A DNA stretch of 64,000 bases from Siphlonurus alternatus. Taxonomy: Eukaryota; Arthropoda; Insecta; Ephemeroptera; Siphlonuridae. Positions 13,669 through 26,747 of the stretch are shown here, one piece after another. Where the stretch lies: positions 22,860,816 to 22,924,815 of the forward strand of contig OX463779.1 in the NCBI GenBank assembly GCA_949825025.1, written 5' to 3'. The position numbers and the translations under genes were made by a program. The notes below the pieces were generated by a model that saw nothing but the letters and a program-made list of their open reading frames with translations, ran no database searches and was not told where the DNA came from. Each line of letters starts with the position of its first letter. Position 1 is the first letter of the stretch.

Positions 13669-13825
13669 AGTACATATCTGAATGCAACACCTTAAATTTT
13701 TATTCTAATATTGATGAAGCAAAATTCAATATAAAACAAAATATTGGGATATTTCTTTTAACAAATTGTTATCATGTGTTATGGCAAGTTGCTACTTAGT
13801 TTGTGTTCCGTTATGAGATCATGGA

Positions 13826-16800
13826 TCAGTCACGTCCCATTTGGTGGGTGTTAAGTGGGCGATCAAAGCGATGTACAGAGCCAGCCAGGTTCAGGTAAGC
13901 CAGGTAGTGAGCAGAATCAGGCAGGGTGTCAATTCGGAAGTGACCTGCTTCTCCATGGTGACTGAAGCTATGGAAGTGTTGAACTCTTAGGTCCAAACCC
14001 TGAGTTAACAAACAAGGGTATAAGAAGAAATGTGAGCAAAGACAAACTCTTGAAATGTTGGGAAATTTTCGGACACTTTGCAAATTAAATAAGTTTTTAA
14101 TTTTTTAACATTTTTGTAGCAATGTCTACAGATATATATATATTATACATATAATTTTGCAAAATTATGAGGTTTAAAAATGCAGTTCAAATATCTTACA
14201 GGGTCAGCAGAGATGAGAGTTCCCACGGCAACTAGTGGGGCAGACATATTGAAGAACTTAAGCCACTTATCAAGCTGCTCTTCGTTATTGATTGGCTTGG
14301 TGGAGAAATCACGCATCACATGTAACTTGGCTTTTCCTTCTTTCATCACAAACACTCCTCCCAGACCTGAAGGAAAACGCTGAATAATCAGAATCTCAAC
14401 AGAAAATTAGCACATTTAAAGACTGTACTGTAGAGATACTCACCTACAGGCTTAGTTCCATAAGTTGCTTCAAGATTCTTACGAATACTTGCAATAAAAT
14501 CATCTTCTCCAATCCTCGCTTTACACTCAATTTCCAGCACCTGAAAAAAAAATGGAAAAAAAAAAGTTAATTAACTACATCTAACAAAGGCTGTAACAAA
14601 GTAGTGTTACCTTGCCAGGCAAACCCTCACTGCAATACAGGTTGCCGAGAAGAGAAGACCTGGTCTCTTGCTTTGGCACTTGTTCAGTGAAGCAATGCTC
14701 ATCCTCTCCAACTATATGGGCAATCCACGTCTCGTTTTTTACTGGCTCCCCTCCAGACACTTCCAAGTTGACAATCATCTGAAAGGCAAGTCCACGGCTT
14801 TGTTGCAAGCAATTTTTTTTAACAATTAACAATTATTCTTACCTCACAGTTTGTTCCTGCATGTGGCCAGGGACCAGCTCCTGCTCCAATGAGAAATGCA
14901 TTCTCAGACATCCCTGCTAGTTCACCAAAGTATCGCATATCATATAACTTTTCTCTTTTTACCAGTGGTATTAAGTAAGGAACACCTCCAACTTCTATCA
15001 GACGAGGTTTACCTCCAAGACCTACAAGATCATGAAAATAGTACATATTATGTACTGTTACAAGCTGCTTGATAATTTTTCACCGCTTCCAATATATATA
15101 ATATAATAATATATTAATTCAAAATTTGCAATTTTCGGAGAGGTAAAAAAAAGCAAAGTATAATATACACTATAATATATATTATATATAATTTATCATA
15201 CTGTAATAGAAACATAAATACCTTACTTTGGCATGCTATAAGCCTGGTTAAATATGGCTGGTCTAAAATTATACTCATTGAAAAAACAAGAACATTGCTA
15301 ATTAAACTTACCAGGGCAAGCAAGTGTGAATGGTTTCTCTGTTAAGTTGGGACATTCTACTACAGCTACTCGAACATAAGAGAAATTGCTTCGCAGTCCT
15401 TCTTGTAATACTGCAAAAAAAATAATAAAAGAATATACCATTAATTATAATTAATAAAATAAAACAAAAAATTAATATCCTTGACGCCATTTTACCCTTT
15501 CGGGTGTGGCCAGGTATTTAACCTTGTGTGTAAGAGTTATCTTGCGACCATGCTGGGGCTTACCAGGCTCCCAGAACCCTTTCCTGCACTCTTCTGGGCT
15601 CCTACTACCAGATCTGTGCAGCCTGCAGTGGTAGTGCAATACTGCAGGGCAGCGGAGTATGGACAGCCATAAGCTGCCTTCCTCCTACCAACTCCATAAT
15701 CTAGTAATCAGTCACACCCAACTCAAGTCACGAAAAGTCTGCCGGGTTCGGGAATTGAACCGGGGACCTCTCTGACCAAAGTCAAGTGCTCTAACCACTA
15801 CACTACAGAGCAGAATTATTATTAATTAATTATAAAAGTATGCTGCATGTACTTGCACAGTGCATATTCAGTACATATATATGGAACATTTCAATTTTGG
15901 TAAATACTGTAATGACAAGCTTCAACTCGTAAATGCCGCAGCGCCGCATTCTGACATCGCTCCGTAAGGTTTTTTAGGAGAAAAATCTTATTAACTTTTT
16001 CATTCAAATTCTATATATGCTGCACAAAATCTTGAACATTTTTTATGTCGTGTAAAGTGATCTTTCCCGTGGCTTATATGAATTATTAATCTTGCCCTTC
16101 ATAAGAACCGTCAGAAAAAATTAAAAACCAGGTACCGCTGGGTTAAAGGATAGGGAGCTTGGTAGAACATGTCATCGCGCGCAGTTCGCGTGTTAGATTG
16201 TCATTGGCTGTGAGAATTGTGTCGTCAGTGTTGAAGCTTCTAATTACGGTAATTATATTAATAATAGACCAATGTACCGAAGAGGGTTTTTAAAGTGTTT
16301 TTTGTTTACATCATACTGGCAACAATGTGTACACAGAATGAATAGCATATATACTGCATTTGTGGAGTGAAGGTCATACCAGTACCTCCCCAGTCTATAT
16401 GCTGCTTTCTTATCACTTATCACTCATACTTTGATGCCAAATGTCTTTTACTGTATATGATGTCATTTTTCATTTTTTTTCTTAATTTTCTTAAGCATTA
16501 TGGAAATGTGTTAATTAATTAAAACTTAAAAGTCGAGTCAATTATACGTACATACTACTCATGTATACTTTTAATTAAAGTTTTTATTGAACACTTTTAC
16601 AGTGTACATATTATATATTACATAAACATAAAAAAACATAAAAATCACACAACACAAATTAATAAATAATAACTTATACACATATAAATAATAGGACATT
16701 AAAAATTATTGAGCTAGGAACATAAAAAATATTAAAAAACACAATTATAATTATTACTTGGAAATAATAATAATAAATTAACCCGTATAAATCATACATT

Positions 16801-18983
16801 ATTAGCTAAATATGCTAAAGAATAATTTCGTTTTGGACAAAACAGGGCATGATATGTTTCACATTGTTGGCCACAAAATTTACAAACACAGTTGTCATCG
16901 CTTTCATGGTATACTAATTTTGTACAAACACGGTGATGGAAACCGTGCATTGCAAACCTGGTTATAATATGTCTGTCTTTATATTGACAGTTTTGCCAGT
17001 TAGAATTTACAAAAGCTGGGGTAATATAAAAATTGGGATTTATCTCTGAGGCTTTCAAAATTCTGTTTTACTACAAATCTGATTAACTAAACGTAAACCA
17101 GGAATATCTGAAAATGTGTTTTTGTAACACAAATGTACATGAAATATATTCTTTGTTTACATTTTTAGTTTATAATTCTGCTTCGCAGAAAAAAGTCAGT
17201 AAGCGACAAGCTAAGCCTTTTTTTGATAAGGAATGTTATTTATTTAAAAGAAAAGTTTTAAGTATATTCCATGCTCTGAAATATAAAGAAAACCAAAACG
17301 ATTTTATGTACAATGCCTATTCTAACATCAGAAAAGAATACAGAGACCTATTGAAAACAAAAAAGATGGATTTTGCTGATAAACAAGAAAATATTTTAGT
17401 GCAGGAAGCTGAATCACAACCATATATGTATCTTAAAAAAGACAAAGTAAGAAATATTCAATGCCCAATACCAATCTATGAATGGGAAAAACATTTCTCA
17501 ACAATTTATAATACAAAAAATCTAACCCCCTCAGATTCTTTGAATTTGCTGTCTTTCATACCTGATGCCACTCCGGGACTACCGTGCCCACCTTTTACTG
17601 TATTAGAAATTAGCAGATGTATCTCGAAACTGAAAAATGGGAAAACCCCAGGCCCAGATATGATTACTAATGAGCATATTAAAGCACTCAGTAGTGTCAT
17701 ACTTCCCCTCTACACTGAATTTTTCAACCTATGCCTTTTTTTCTGGAAAGCTTTCATCCCAGTGGAGGGAATCTTTTCTTAAAATCTTGTATAAAATGAA
17801 AGGAGATATTCTCTCACTAAATTCATATAGAGGTATTGCACTCAGTCCTTCAGACTATAAACTTTTTGACAAATTAGTTAATAACAGACTTCTGTCTTAT
17901 ATTCATCATCTTATTCCCGATATTCAATTCGGCTTTATGCCAGGAAGATCAACAATGCACGCCATCCAGCTTTTGCATTCAAAAATTACTCAAGAAATAT
18001 CTCAGCCAAAAGGGAAAATGTATGTTGTTTTCATCGATTATCTGAAGGCTTTTGATTCTGTCGATAGAAAAATTTTGGTGCAGAAGTTGGTGGCTGCCAA
18101 TGTTATCCCCCGTGAACTCCTAATAATTATTGCTCAAATGCTCGAAATTAATTTCATTAAAATTCATGATGGCCTCCTTCTTTCAAAGTCAATCTGTCAA
18201 AGCAACGGCGTCCTTCAGGGAGGTCCATCCAGTCCAACTCTTTATAATTTTTTAACACACGACATACTGTATAGTAGAATATCTGAAACAATTCTTCGAA
18301 GATGAAAAAGATGTTTATTTCCTAGATATATATGCCGATGACATGGCAATAATGTCCAAAGACCTTGCTAAGCTGCAGCTAGTTCTAAATAAAGTAGTTG
18401 ATTGGTCTAAACTTAACGGCCTAACTATCAACGCTAGCAAGACAAAAATTTTTAAGTTTAGAAAAGGAGGCCCACTCTGTAAAAGCGACATAATGCACTG
18501 CCAAGGTGAAAAAATCGAGTTCGTTAATTAATAGCCTTAAGTACCTAGGAGTCACCTTCCAGCAATCAGGGACTACCTTCACTTCCCATATAATAGATAG
18601 GTGCAAAGCAGCTCTTCTAGCCTCATATGGTATTTCAAATCTACCTCTTTTATAATGTATACAATAGGATACCGTACAGTACTGTAGTTTTTGTGCTGAA
18701 CGTCTGTGACCATAGGTGCAGCACGAAAAATGTAAAATATTAAAATAAGCATGCGTGGTAAAATGCTGTGACTGCACGTACAGTATTGTATACCACGTGT
18801 TTCTCGTGTCACGCCCACTTCATTTCAGGTGCAGCAGCTAGGTGTCAGTCAGTCACTGTGTATGCATATGCCGTATTGTATGCATATGCATACTTCAAGC
18901 TTACCTTCTGCAATTTCTTCTATTTTGGGACAATGCAAATTTTGGCTTTCAACAGGGACTTGTTCTTTAGGTATCACACTCAT
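13826..18983 (-). CDS. C11orf54/PTD012-like zinc ester hydrolase, copy B
   Basis: Seven minus-strand exons: 18905-18983 (ATG 18981-18983), 15312-15410, 14843-15021, 14611-14778, 14444-14540, 14200-14366 and 13826-13999 (stop 13826-13828). They join in frame to 963 bp, and every exon has the same length as in copy A. The first residues MSVIPKEQVPVE match copy A. In exon 6 the two proteins agree at 44 of 56 residues by my count. The putative zinc ligands are kept in QHFHSFSHHGEAGH, but the following stretch reads FRIDTLPD where copy A has YHIDTTPD; the human protein has YHYDTTPD. That change near the active site could alter activity. Intron 1 is about 3.5 kb and carries a SINE and a dead LINE. 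The gene starts 229 bp from FTSJ3 in head-to-head orientation. Confidence 0.9.
15482..15813 (-). mobile_element. tRNA-derived SINE
   Basis: On the minus strand the 5' part (about 15735-15813) is tRNA-like, with an A-box-like TAGTGGTTAGAGC and a B-box GGTTCAATTCC. It is followed by about 250 bp of unrelated, GC-richer body ending near TAAAATGGCGTCAAGG. The surroundings are AT-rich on both sides, so the target duplication cannot be called. The 63-residue open frame at 15481-15672 is an accident of this element. Confidence 0.75.
16571..18660. mobile_element. Dead non-LTR retrotransposon (LINE) with 5' inversion
   Basis: The plus-strand part (17114-18660) encodes reverse transcriptase with frame breaks near 17740 and 18300. 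Visible pieces are NGKTPGPD, NSYRGIALSPSDYKL, FGFMPGRST, FIDYLKAFDSVD, NGVLQGGPSSP, YADDMAIM and LNGLTINASKTK. The minus-strand part (17058-16792) encodes a C-terminal region with a CxxC...H zinc-like motif (CKFCGQQCETYHALFCP), followed by a 3' UTR ending in AATAAA at about 16580. The two parts meet head to head near 17060-17110. This is the arrangement left by twin-priming insertion: 3' end in sense, internal segment inverted. The endonuclease domain and the segment between RT and C-terminus are missing. The element lies inside intron 1 of C11orf54 copy B. Confidence 0.85.
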
Positions 18984-19212
18984 AATAAAAACGGGGAATT
19001 TCTCAAATATTTTGAGATGTTAACTTTTTCCACTTTTTTGTCAACTCAGCTGTTAGAGCACATGTAAATATCCGTGAAGTTGCCAACAAAATAATTGAAA
19101 AAATTGCAGTGCAGCTGCACATTTTTTCATCTCTGCATTATTTTCTTTACAACTTCACTTAGTAAATTATCAAAGTTTTGTCCCACGTGTGTGTTTTCCC
19201 ACACACTAAAAA
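18984..19212. promoter_or_regulatory. Shared head-to-head promoter, C11orf54 copy B and FTSJ3
   Basis: Only 229 bp separate the two ATG codons, which point in opposite directions. A CACGTG E-box-like site sits at 19182-19187. I see no clear TATA box. Both 5' UTRs must fit here unless further upstream exons exist. Confidence 0.6.
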
Positions 19213-22200
19213 ATGGGTAAAAAAGCAAAAGTAGGAAAACAGCGGAAAGATAAATATTACCAGCTTGCTAAAGAAACAGGTAAAGATAATGTTTTTTGAA
19301 AAATTATGGATAGTATGCATACAGAAATTAAAAAATAAAAATCTTTATCCTTAGGCTTTCGGTCTCGATCGGCGTTCAAGCTCATCCAACTCAACCGCAA
19401 GTTCAGTTTCTTACAGAAATCTCGCGTCCTAATTGATCTGTGTGCTGCACCAGGAGGATGGATGCAGGTAGCGAAACAAAATATGCCAGTCTCCAGTGTG
19501 GTGATAGGTAAGTTATTATGCATATTGCATGCATTGATGCATAAAAAAGTATGGTGCGGGAGGGAGATGAGGGAGTCTTGGAGGACATTGATTTGAGAAA
19601 TCGTATGCATATTTCATAAAATTCATATGCATACAAACATTAAACCTATATTTTTGTTTGCATAGGTGTGGACTTGTTCCCCATCAAGCCTGTGCCTGGC
19701 TGCCTGGCAGTTACAGAAGATATCACAACGGAGAAATGCAAACAGTCATTGCAGCGAGAGCTGAAGACATGGAAGGCGGATGTGGTGCTGCATGACGGAG
19801 CTCCTAACGTTGGTGAGTATAATTTTATTCCCCATTTTAGATAAGGGGAGGGGACGAGGATAGATGTCCCTTCTTTTTGTAAAAAAATTTGTGATATATC
19901 ACACCGGCGGTACAAACAACAGCATTACGTACTGGTATTTATGCAGTTCATATGCAGAATTATATGATCTCTATGGCCAAAATATGAAAATTTTAGTTGG
20001 TTAACTCATATACCGGTAATCAATTTTGCACAGGCATGAACTGGCTGCATGACGCTCATCAGCAGTCTCTGCTCACACTGAGTGCTGCCAAGCTCGCCTC
20101 TCAGTTCCTGCGCTCTGGTGGTTGGTTTGTCTCCAAGATCTTCAGATCAAAAGACTATAATGCCCTTATCTGGGTCCTCAAACAGCTCTTCAAAAAGGTG
20201 AGCATGGAGATAAATAAGAAAATTGTTTCGAAATGTATCTATCGTTTATTTTTCATACTGCAGTGTCATAATACATATTAATTCTTGTTTGCTAGGTTCA
20301 CTCAACCAAACCCCAAGCCTCACGTGCAGAGTCTGCTGAAATCTTCGTGGTGTGCCAGGGCTTCCTTGCTCCTGACAAACTGGATGCACGTTTCTTTGAG
20401 TCAAAGCATGTATTTGAGGAGCTCGAGTTGGAGCCCAAATCTGCCAACAGCATTTTCCATCCTGAGCGCCAGAAGAAGGCAAAGGCAGAGGGATATCCTG
20501 AGGGAGTCTCCTCCATGCACCGTCCAGTTTCTGCCTCAGAGCTGATTGCAGCTGAGACCCCTGTAGACCTACTGCAAGTGGCAACAGAGGTGAGAGGCTT
20601 TGCCCATCAGTCAAAGAACAGTAATAAATTATTAATAGTACTGCCTATAATTCCATATGATTTTGCTTGCTCTATGGAAGCTCAGACAAAAGCAAAAGTT
20701 TTACAGTACAGTAATCATCAGTTATATAGTCTAATATATGGAATACAGTATGATATATTAATTTGCTTACACCATAACATTCATTATTCATTACTACCTT
20801 ATAAATATGTACATAGGGTGACCAGACGTACCGTTTTGACCGGTACAGTACCGTTTTAGAGTACCATGTCCCGGTGTCCCCAAAGAGGCTCTCGGGACGC
20901 CTAAATGTACCGCTTTCGGACAAAATTTATAAAAGGGACATTTTTTAAAATTTTTATCATTAAAAAAATAAAAAATTCATAGGAATGTGGTTTTGAATAT
21001 TTACGAAAATGTACGGACGCAAATGATTTTGCAACTCCATGCCCCTTTTTTGTCGATCGCATTCGCAAAACAGCATATTTCTTCCAAAATTGCGGAATAG
21101 ATATATTTTGCATATACGCGCAAGTATGCATATACTACGTGAAATGAAGTCACTACTTTTCGATTAAATTTTGAATAAAAAATAAGTAAAAAACTTTGCA
21201 CAAAAATATCATCTCCTTTAATATTGATGATATTCACTTGATGGAAATTTCCAATAATATATGAAATTGAAAAAATCATTCTTATGCATTGTGACGAGGC
21301 TGAGACAAAAATTTCTTTGTCTTTCTTTTTTTTTTTTTTTTTTTCACAATAATCGTGCATGGATATTACGTAAATAAATAAATGGAAAATAATATGAGGG
21401 AAAAACGCCACAAATATTATTCATACAATCAAGTAATTTTAGCTGTTATTAAGCCCTATTTGAATGCTATAAATTAATTCAGCTATTTCACTCTATAACA
21501 AGAGTTCACACTATTTGCAAAATGAACTGCAGTTCGATTAAAAGTATTAATTCAAATTAATTTCTTGCTTTATACTCCATTTTTTTTGCATAATTTATCT
21601 CGTGACATTATATTAAGTTTTATTTATTTATAAACAAATATATATTGCATTATTTAAGTAACACGTACATTTAGAAATATTGTGAATGGAGACGGAAAAT
21701 TTGATAACGAAATTAAAAAAAAAAAAAAAAAAAGAAAATCAATCAATTTAAAATATTTAAATATAATTTTTGTATTGGGAAAGTATCCTTCGAAGGTATG
21801 CTTTTTGAGTATAATAAATTTCTTGTATTGCTTTTGTTTCTTTTTATTTTACATGTAACTTTACAACATGAATAGAATCGTGGCCAGGCCAAGAAAAAAG
21901 GTTAATTTTAGGAAATCAACTCACTGGCACAGTTTTCTTGCATGGTGACTATAATAAATCTCTTTTTTTCTAATTCTATGAAAAATGTATATATAAAAAA
22001 ATGCAATTATTTATATTATTTAAAGTAGAGTGAGCGATTGCATAATTTATTATTTTATTTCCTTAAAATATTTTAACCTGCCCTGCTTTATTGAGAAATG
22101 AAAACCAAAAAATTTCATCTCAAATAGCTTCATCGCAAAATAATCCCAAAGTTTGTTTTCCTGAGCCCTTTAACATGCAGCCTTATAGATTATGGAACAG

Positions 22201-25200
22201 AAAACAGCGTTTTACTCAAACTTCGTCTGAACTATGGTATCAATTAAAAAATACTTACGTATAATCTATGGCGAAAATTCTTTAATGGATTTACAAATAA
22301 AATAAATTTTTTCGGAAAAAACGGCTTCATAAAAAAAAAACAATTCATTTGAAAATCCATTAAAAAAAAAGTAAAAAAGGGGGCGTGGCACCCAAAAAAA
22401 TCGTGCCTCCGGCGGGGGTTTTGGCCCTTCAGGCCTCTATCTTGGGGGCATGTACCGTTTTGGACATCAAGATATCTGGTCACCCTAATGTACATGTACA
22501 CTGATTTGTGTAAGATAAATCTCTATAACCAAGTTTATTTTAATCTTGTAGGTAACTCTGGATGACAGCGCCATTGCAAAGCACCCACGTACCACTGAGG
22601 AACTGCGGGCATGCCTGAAGGACATCAAGGTGCTGGGCCGCAAGGATCTGCGGCTGGTGATGGCATGGTGTGCTGCAGTAAAGGCAACCCTGGCCCCGCC
22701 CACCCCAGCCACAGACGATACCAAGCCTGCCCAAGATGAGGAAGAAGATGAGGAGCAGCTGATCACCAAGCAGCTGGCGGAGATGAAGGTAACCTGCACT
22801 TTCAAACAGTACCTAAATTACCTATACAGAGTACCAATGTTCCTTTATACAGGTTAAGCCACCGATTTGACCAATGTTAAGGGGCTTAGCCAATCACGTT
22901 CAAGTATTTTAGGTCCCAACGTATCTCGAAACTTTGAATGCACCCATCATGCAATGCTTTTTTTTGAAATTTCTCGGTGCAATGGGGCCTAAAAAATTTA
23001 CCGAAATTGATGCACGAAATGCGTGCGTGTCTTAACCTGTATGAAGGAACGTTACAGAGTACTGTAGTACTCTCTAGTCTAAAATGGTTGATAATGATTT
23101 GTATTAATTTCTAAGGAAGCAGAGCGTCGTGAGCTGAAGCGTAAGCGCAAGGCTGTGCTCAAGGAGCGTAGGAAGCTGCAAGAGAGGCTTGACCTAAAGA
23201 TGGTGGTGAAGGGTGACGATGGACCAACCCTCTCGGAAGGAGATGAAATGTTCGCTCTCAAGACTGTCACTTCACAGAAGGTATGAATAGAATTATTGTT
23301 GCCTCTCCTAATCTGGTTCGTAACTGGTGCATTACTGGTACTATTTCGATTTTTCGATTTTTTTGATTTCCGATTTTGGTTGTACAAAAGTCATTTGTGC
23401 AGCACATTTGTGCTATTTGTGTAGCACTTAATTTGTGTGATTATTATTTGATGTTGCAATAATAAATTGTAAAGTCAATTCTTATTTGTTTAGTGCTTCT
23501 ATCTATTATGCTAACTAACGAGTATCACATCTGCTGTTTAAAGATGCTGGAGAGGCTGGCAAATCAAACACCAGACGTAACAGCCACAGATGATGTGGAC
23601 GACACAGACAAAGAGCCTATGAAGAAGAAAATGGCATATGACCCCAAAAAATCTCGCCTTGACAGCTCAGGCCTGTAAGTTTATAGCACTCAACAATAAG
23701 TGTCGTATAATTATTTTTCCAATGCTCTATAATTACTCTGTTGTGTAATTTACAGTGCTATAATACTGTACCACTATTTTTTGGTAGAATTTATGTTCTG
23801 TACTGCATTTATGCTTAATTTTCAATTTAAGTTGTGACATTAATTAAGTGTGACAAATTGAAATTCACTGAAATATGTAGTTCTACATGGAATAAATTAT
23901 GCTTAAAAAATGAAATACAGTTTTGTCAAAATAAATAAAAATCCATATAATTCATGGACAAGTCTGTGGAATTTGAGTTTTTCATGATTGTTGTGTTGTT
24001 GTGGTTCACATTTGTTGTGATATAACATTTTTTCGGCCAGATACTACAAGGAAAGTGAGAGTGAGGGTAGTGAAGGGGAGGAAGTAGATGTCAGCCATTT
24101 GAACACCACAGTGGAGGAGGGCCTTGGTAAGTCTGCAACCTTCCATCATGAGCCTTCATACATTTTAAATACCATTTAACTGTATTTTTTTATTCATTAC
24201 TTTATTCTTATATACTCACAGAATCCAATTTTTTAAGCCTTCTAAAATCTAAATCTTTGGATACGTATCACATATTTAAGGTGACTGCCATCAGCTTCAT
24301 AATAATGAAATAATATATTAAGCACAGAAAAAATAAATCCAATGGACAATTTAAGTTGTCAAATAAATTAAACATTATAGATTATTATTTTTAATTTTTT
24401 TGTCTGGGTGACTGGACATTTAGGTGAATGGGATATAATATGCTTTTTCATGTCGCCCATTGATTTGTTGTACTATATTTTATTTTGTACAAATACTCAA
24501 TAAACAACTACAGTATTATTATTATCTCTTTATTCAGCAAAAAAATGTTGCAGGCATAAAAGAAATTCTCGTTGAGAACAATGCAGTGTTTATAATTCAA
24601 GGTTTTGAGACCCAGCTTCCTGTTTTTTCTTGCAGGCCTAAGTGACTCTGAGCTTAGCTTTGAGGAGGACAGTGGCCAATCTTCTGGTGAGGGCAGTGAT
24701 ATAGAAGAAGGGGAGGATGGGAAGACCCAGCATCCTCTGCTCACAGATCTGGACCCTCGCTCCAAGACCCAGCGCAGGGTACAACGTGCACAACTCTGGT
24801 TCCAGAAGGTATTATCTACTTGCTGTCTCGATTTGCATTCTCAATAGTTTTTATTTTGTGATAAATATTTTTACACCATCCTGTACTTAAAAGAATTGCA
24901 ATTATATCTAATGTTTTAATGTTACAAAATTTTGTGAATGTGACGTTTGTGTCTTATTCTGGTTAAACAGGATGCATTCCAAGGCCTAGAAACAGAGGCA
25001 GATGAGGATTTGGAGCTGGATGCGCTGGCAAAAGAACTGCGAGACAAAGGTGGCAGGATTATTGGTGAACAAACCAAGCATGACTCTGCAGACTCGGGAG
25101 AAGAGTCTGGGGAGGAGGGGGACAACGACTCTGGAGAAGAGTCTGGTAGTGACTTTGAGATGCCACCACCAGTTGTCAAGAAACCCGTCAAGGAGAAAAA

Positions 25201-26672
25201 AGAGAAAAAAAGCAAGAAGAAGTCCAGCTTTGAGATTGTGCCACAGGAAGGCGAGTTTTTAAGACTTTGCTACAATTAACAAATTATTAATTTTAAGACA
25301 AAAATTAAAGTTTTTACTCCTCGTGTTCATTCAAACATTCAAATTGTACTGTATTTACTTTCAATGGAGTACCGACCTCAATTTTTTTATTGCAGAAATT
25401 GATAGAGGGTGCAAAGTTATGCTACTCTGATTTTTTTCAGATTTTTTAGAGCCCGGCAACTATTTTTTAAAAATTATTGAAAGTGCAGAAAAAGTGCCGC
25501 CTCTTGCCGCCTCTCTTAATAAAAGATAGGACCCAAAAGGGACGTGGATTCGAACCCGACCTCACCAAAACTTTTTAGCAATACTTCCCGGTCCCTAAAA
25601 AAATCTGAAAAAAATCAGAGTAACATAACTTTTCATCCTCTATCCATTTCTGCTATAAAAATTTTTGAGGTCGATACTCCATTGCAGTTTATGTATAAAA
25701 AAGTTCCGGGGAAAAAAAAATGTATGTAAACGGTGCCCTTTTAATTACCTTTTTTTTTTTTTAAAGTTTCCTGAGTAATTTTTATATTTATTTTTGAACA
25801 TGCATACTAGAGCTCAATCGCACAGACAGTAATTAAAATTAAATAGTGCAGACTTTTATTAAGAAAACAAGTATTGCTAACAATTAAATATACCGGTTCA
25901 TCCTGTCATATAATGCTTTGAGTAAATTTATGACAAGTCTTATCTAGAAAAAGAAAGTATAATGTAAATTTGTGTTTTTGTTTATTATTATTTTTTGTGT
26001 GTAGTGCCTGCTGGTGTGAAACGTATCAAGCTGGATGAGGAGGGTCTAGCACTTGGGGCCATGATCGCAACCTCGCGCAAGCGCCGGCGTGACTTTGAGG
26101 ACTCGGGCTGGCACCGCTTTGCCTTCAACGATGAGCATCTGCCAGACTGGTTCGTAGAAGATGAGAAGAAACACTGTCGCAAGGAAGCTCCTGTGCCTAA
26201 GGCAAGTCCATGCTGTGAGGTCCCATGTTTTACTCCAAGTTGTATACTGTACTTATAATAAATGAGGCAGCAAAACATTAGAGTTCATATTTAATTTATT
26301 TTTATATTCATTAAAATAAACAACTTTTATTTTAGCTTTCTGAAGGTAACTTGGTATTAATTGCCCTAAAGCAAAATCAATGTCGAAATTAAACTGATTA
26401 TAAGTGTGAAGAACTGTTCTACTTTATTAATTAACATTATGTCCCGCATTTTTATACCGTCTTGTTTCGGCACAGTATAAAAAATATACACAATGCTCAA
26501 TGCACGGAATGGTGTTTGCTGATATTGTCTTTGCTAGCTATGTATTTTTTGTGTTGATTTTCTTATTTATCAACATAGCAACTTGTATTTTTTCAAGAAA
26601 AATCAGTATAGTATAAGTGAAATTGATTTTTTGTTGCAAAAAAGAAATGTTTTTCACTGTCAGTGCTCTATT

Positions 26673-26747
<75 letters not shown>

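Larger units (their letters stand above)
10893..13825. other. Intergenic spacer between the two C11orf54 copies
   Basis: No supported gene. The AT-rich sequence holds several TA runs (near 11200, 11525-11560, 11757-11780), one TA-flanked MITE and a direct duplication, listed separately. Confidence 0.5.

Noticed and set aside
15481..15672. 63-residue plus-strand frame
   Set aside because: Lies in the body of the tRNA-derived SINE, antisense to it.
17114..18531. A functional reverse transcriptase gene
   Set aside because: Frame breaks near 17740 and 18300, missing endonuclease and an inverted 3' end show a dead copy.
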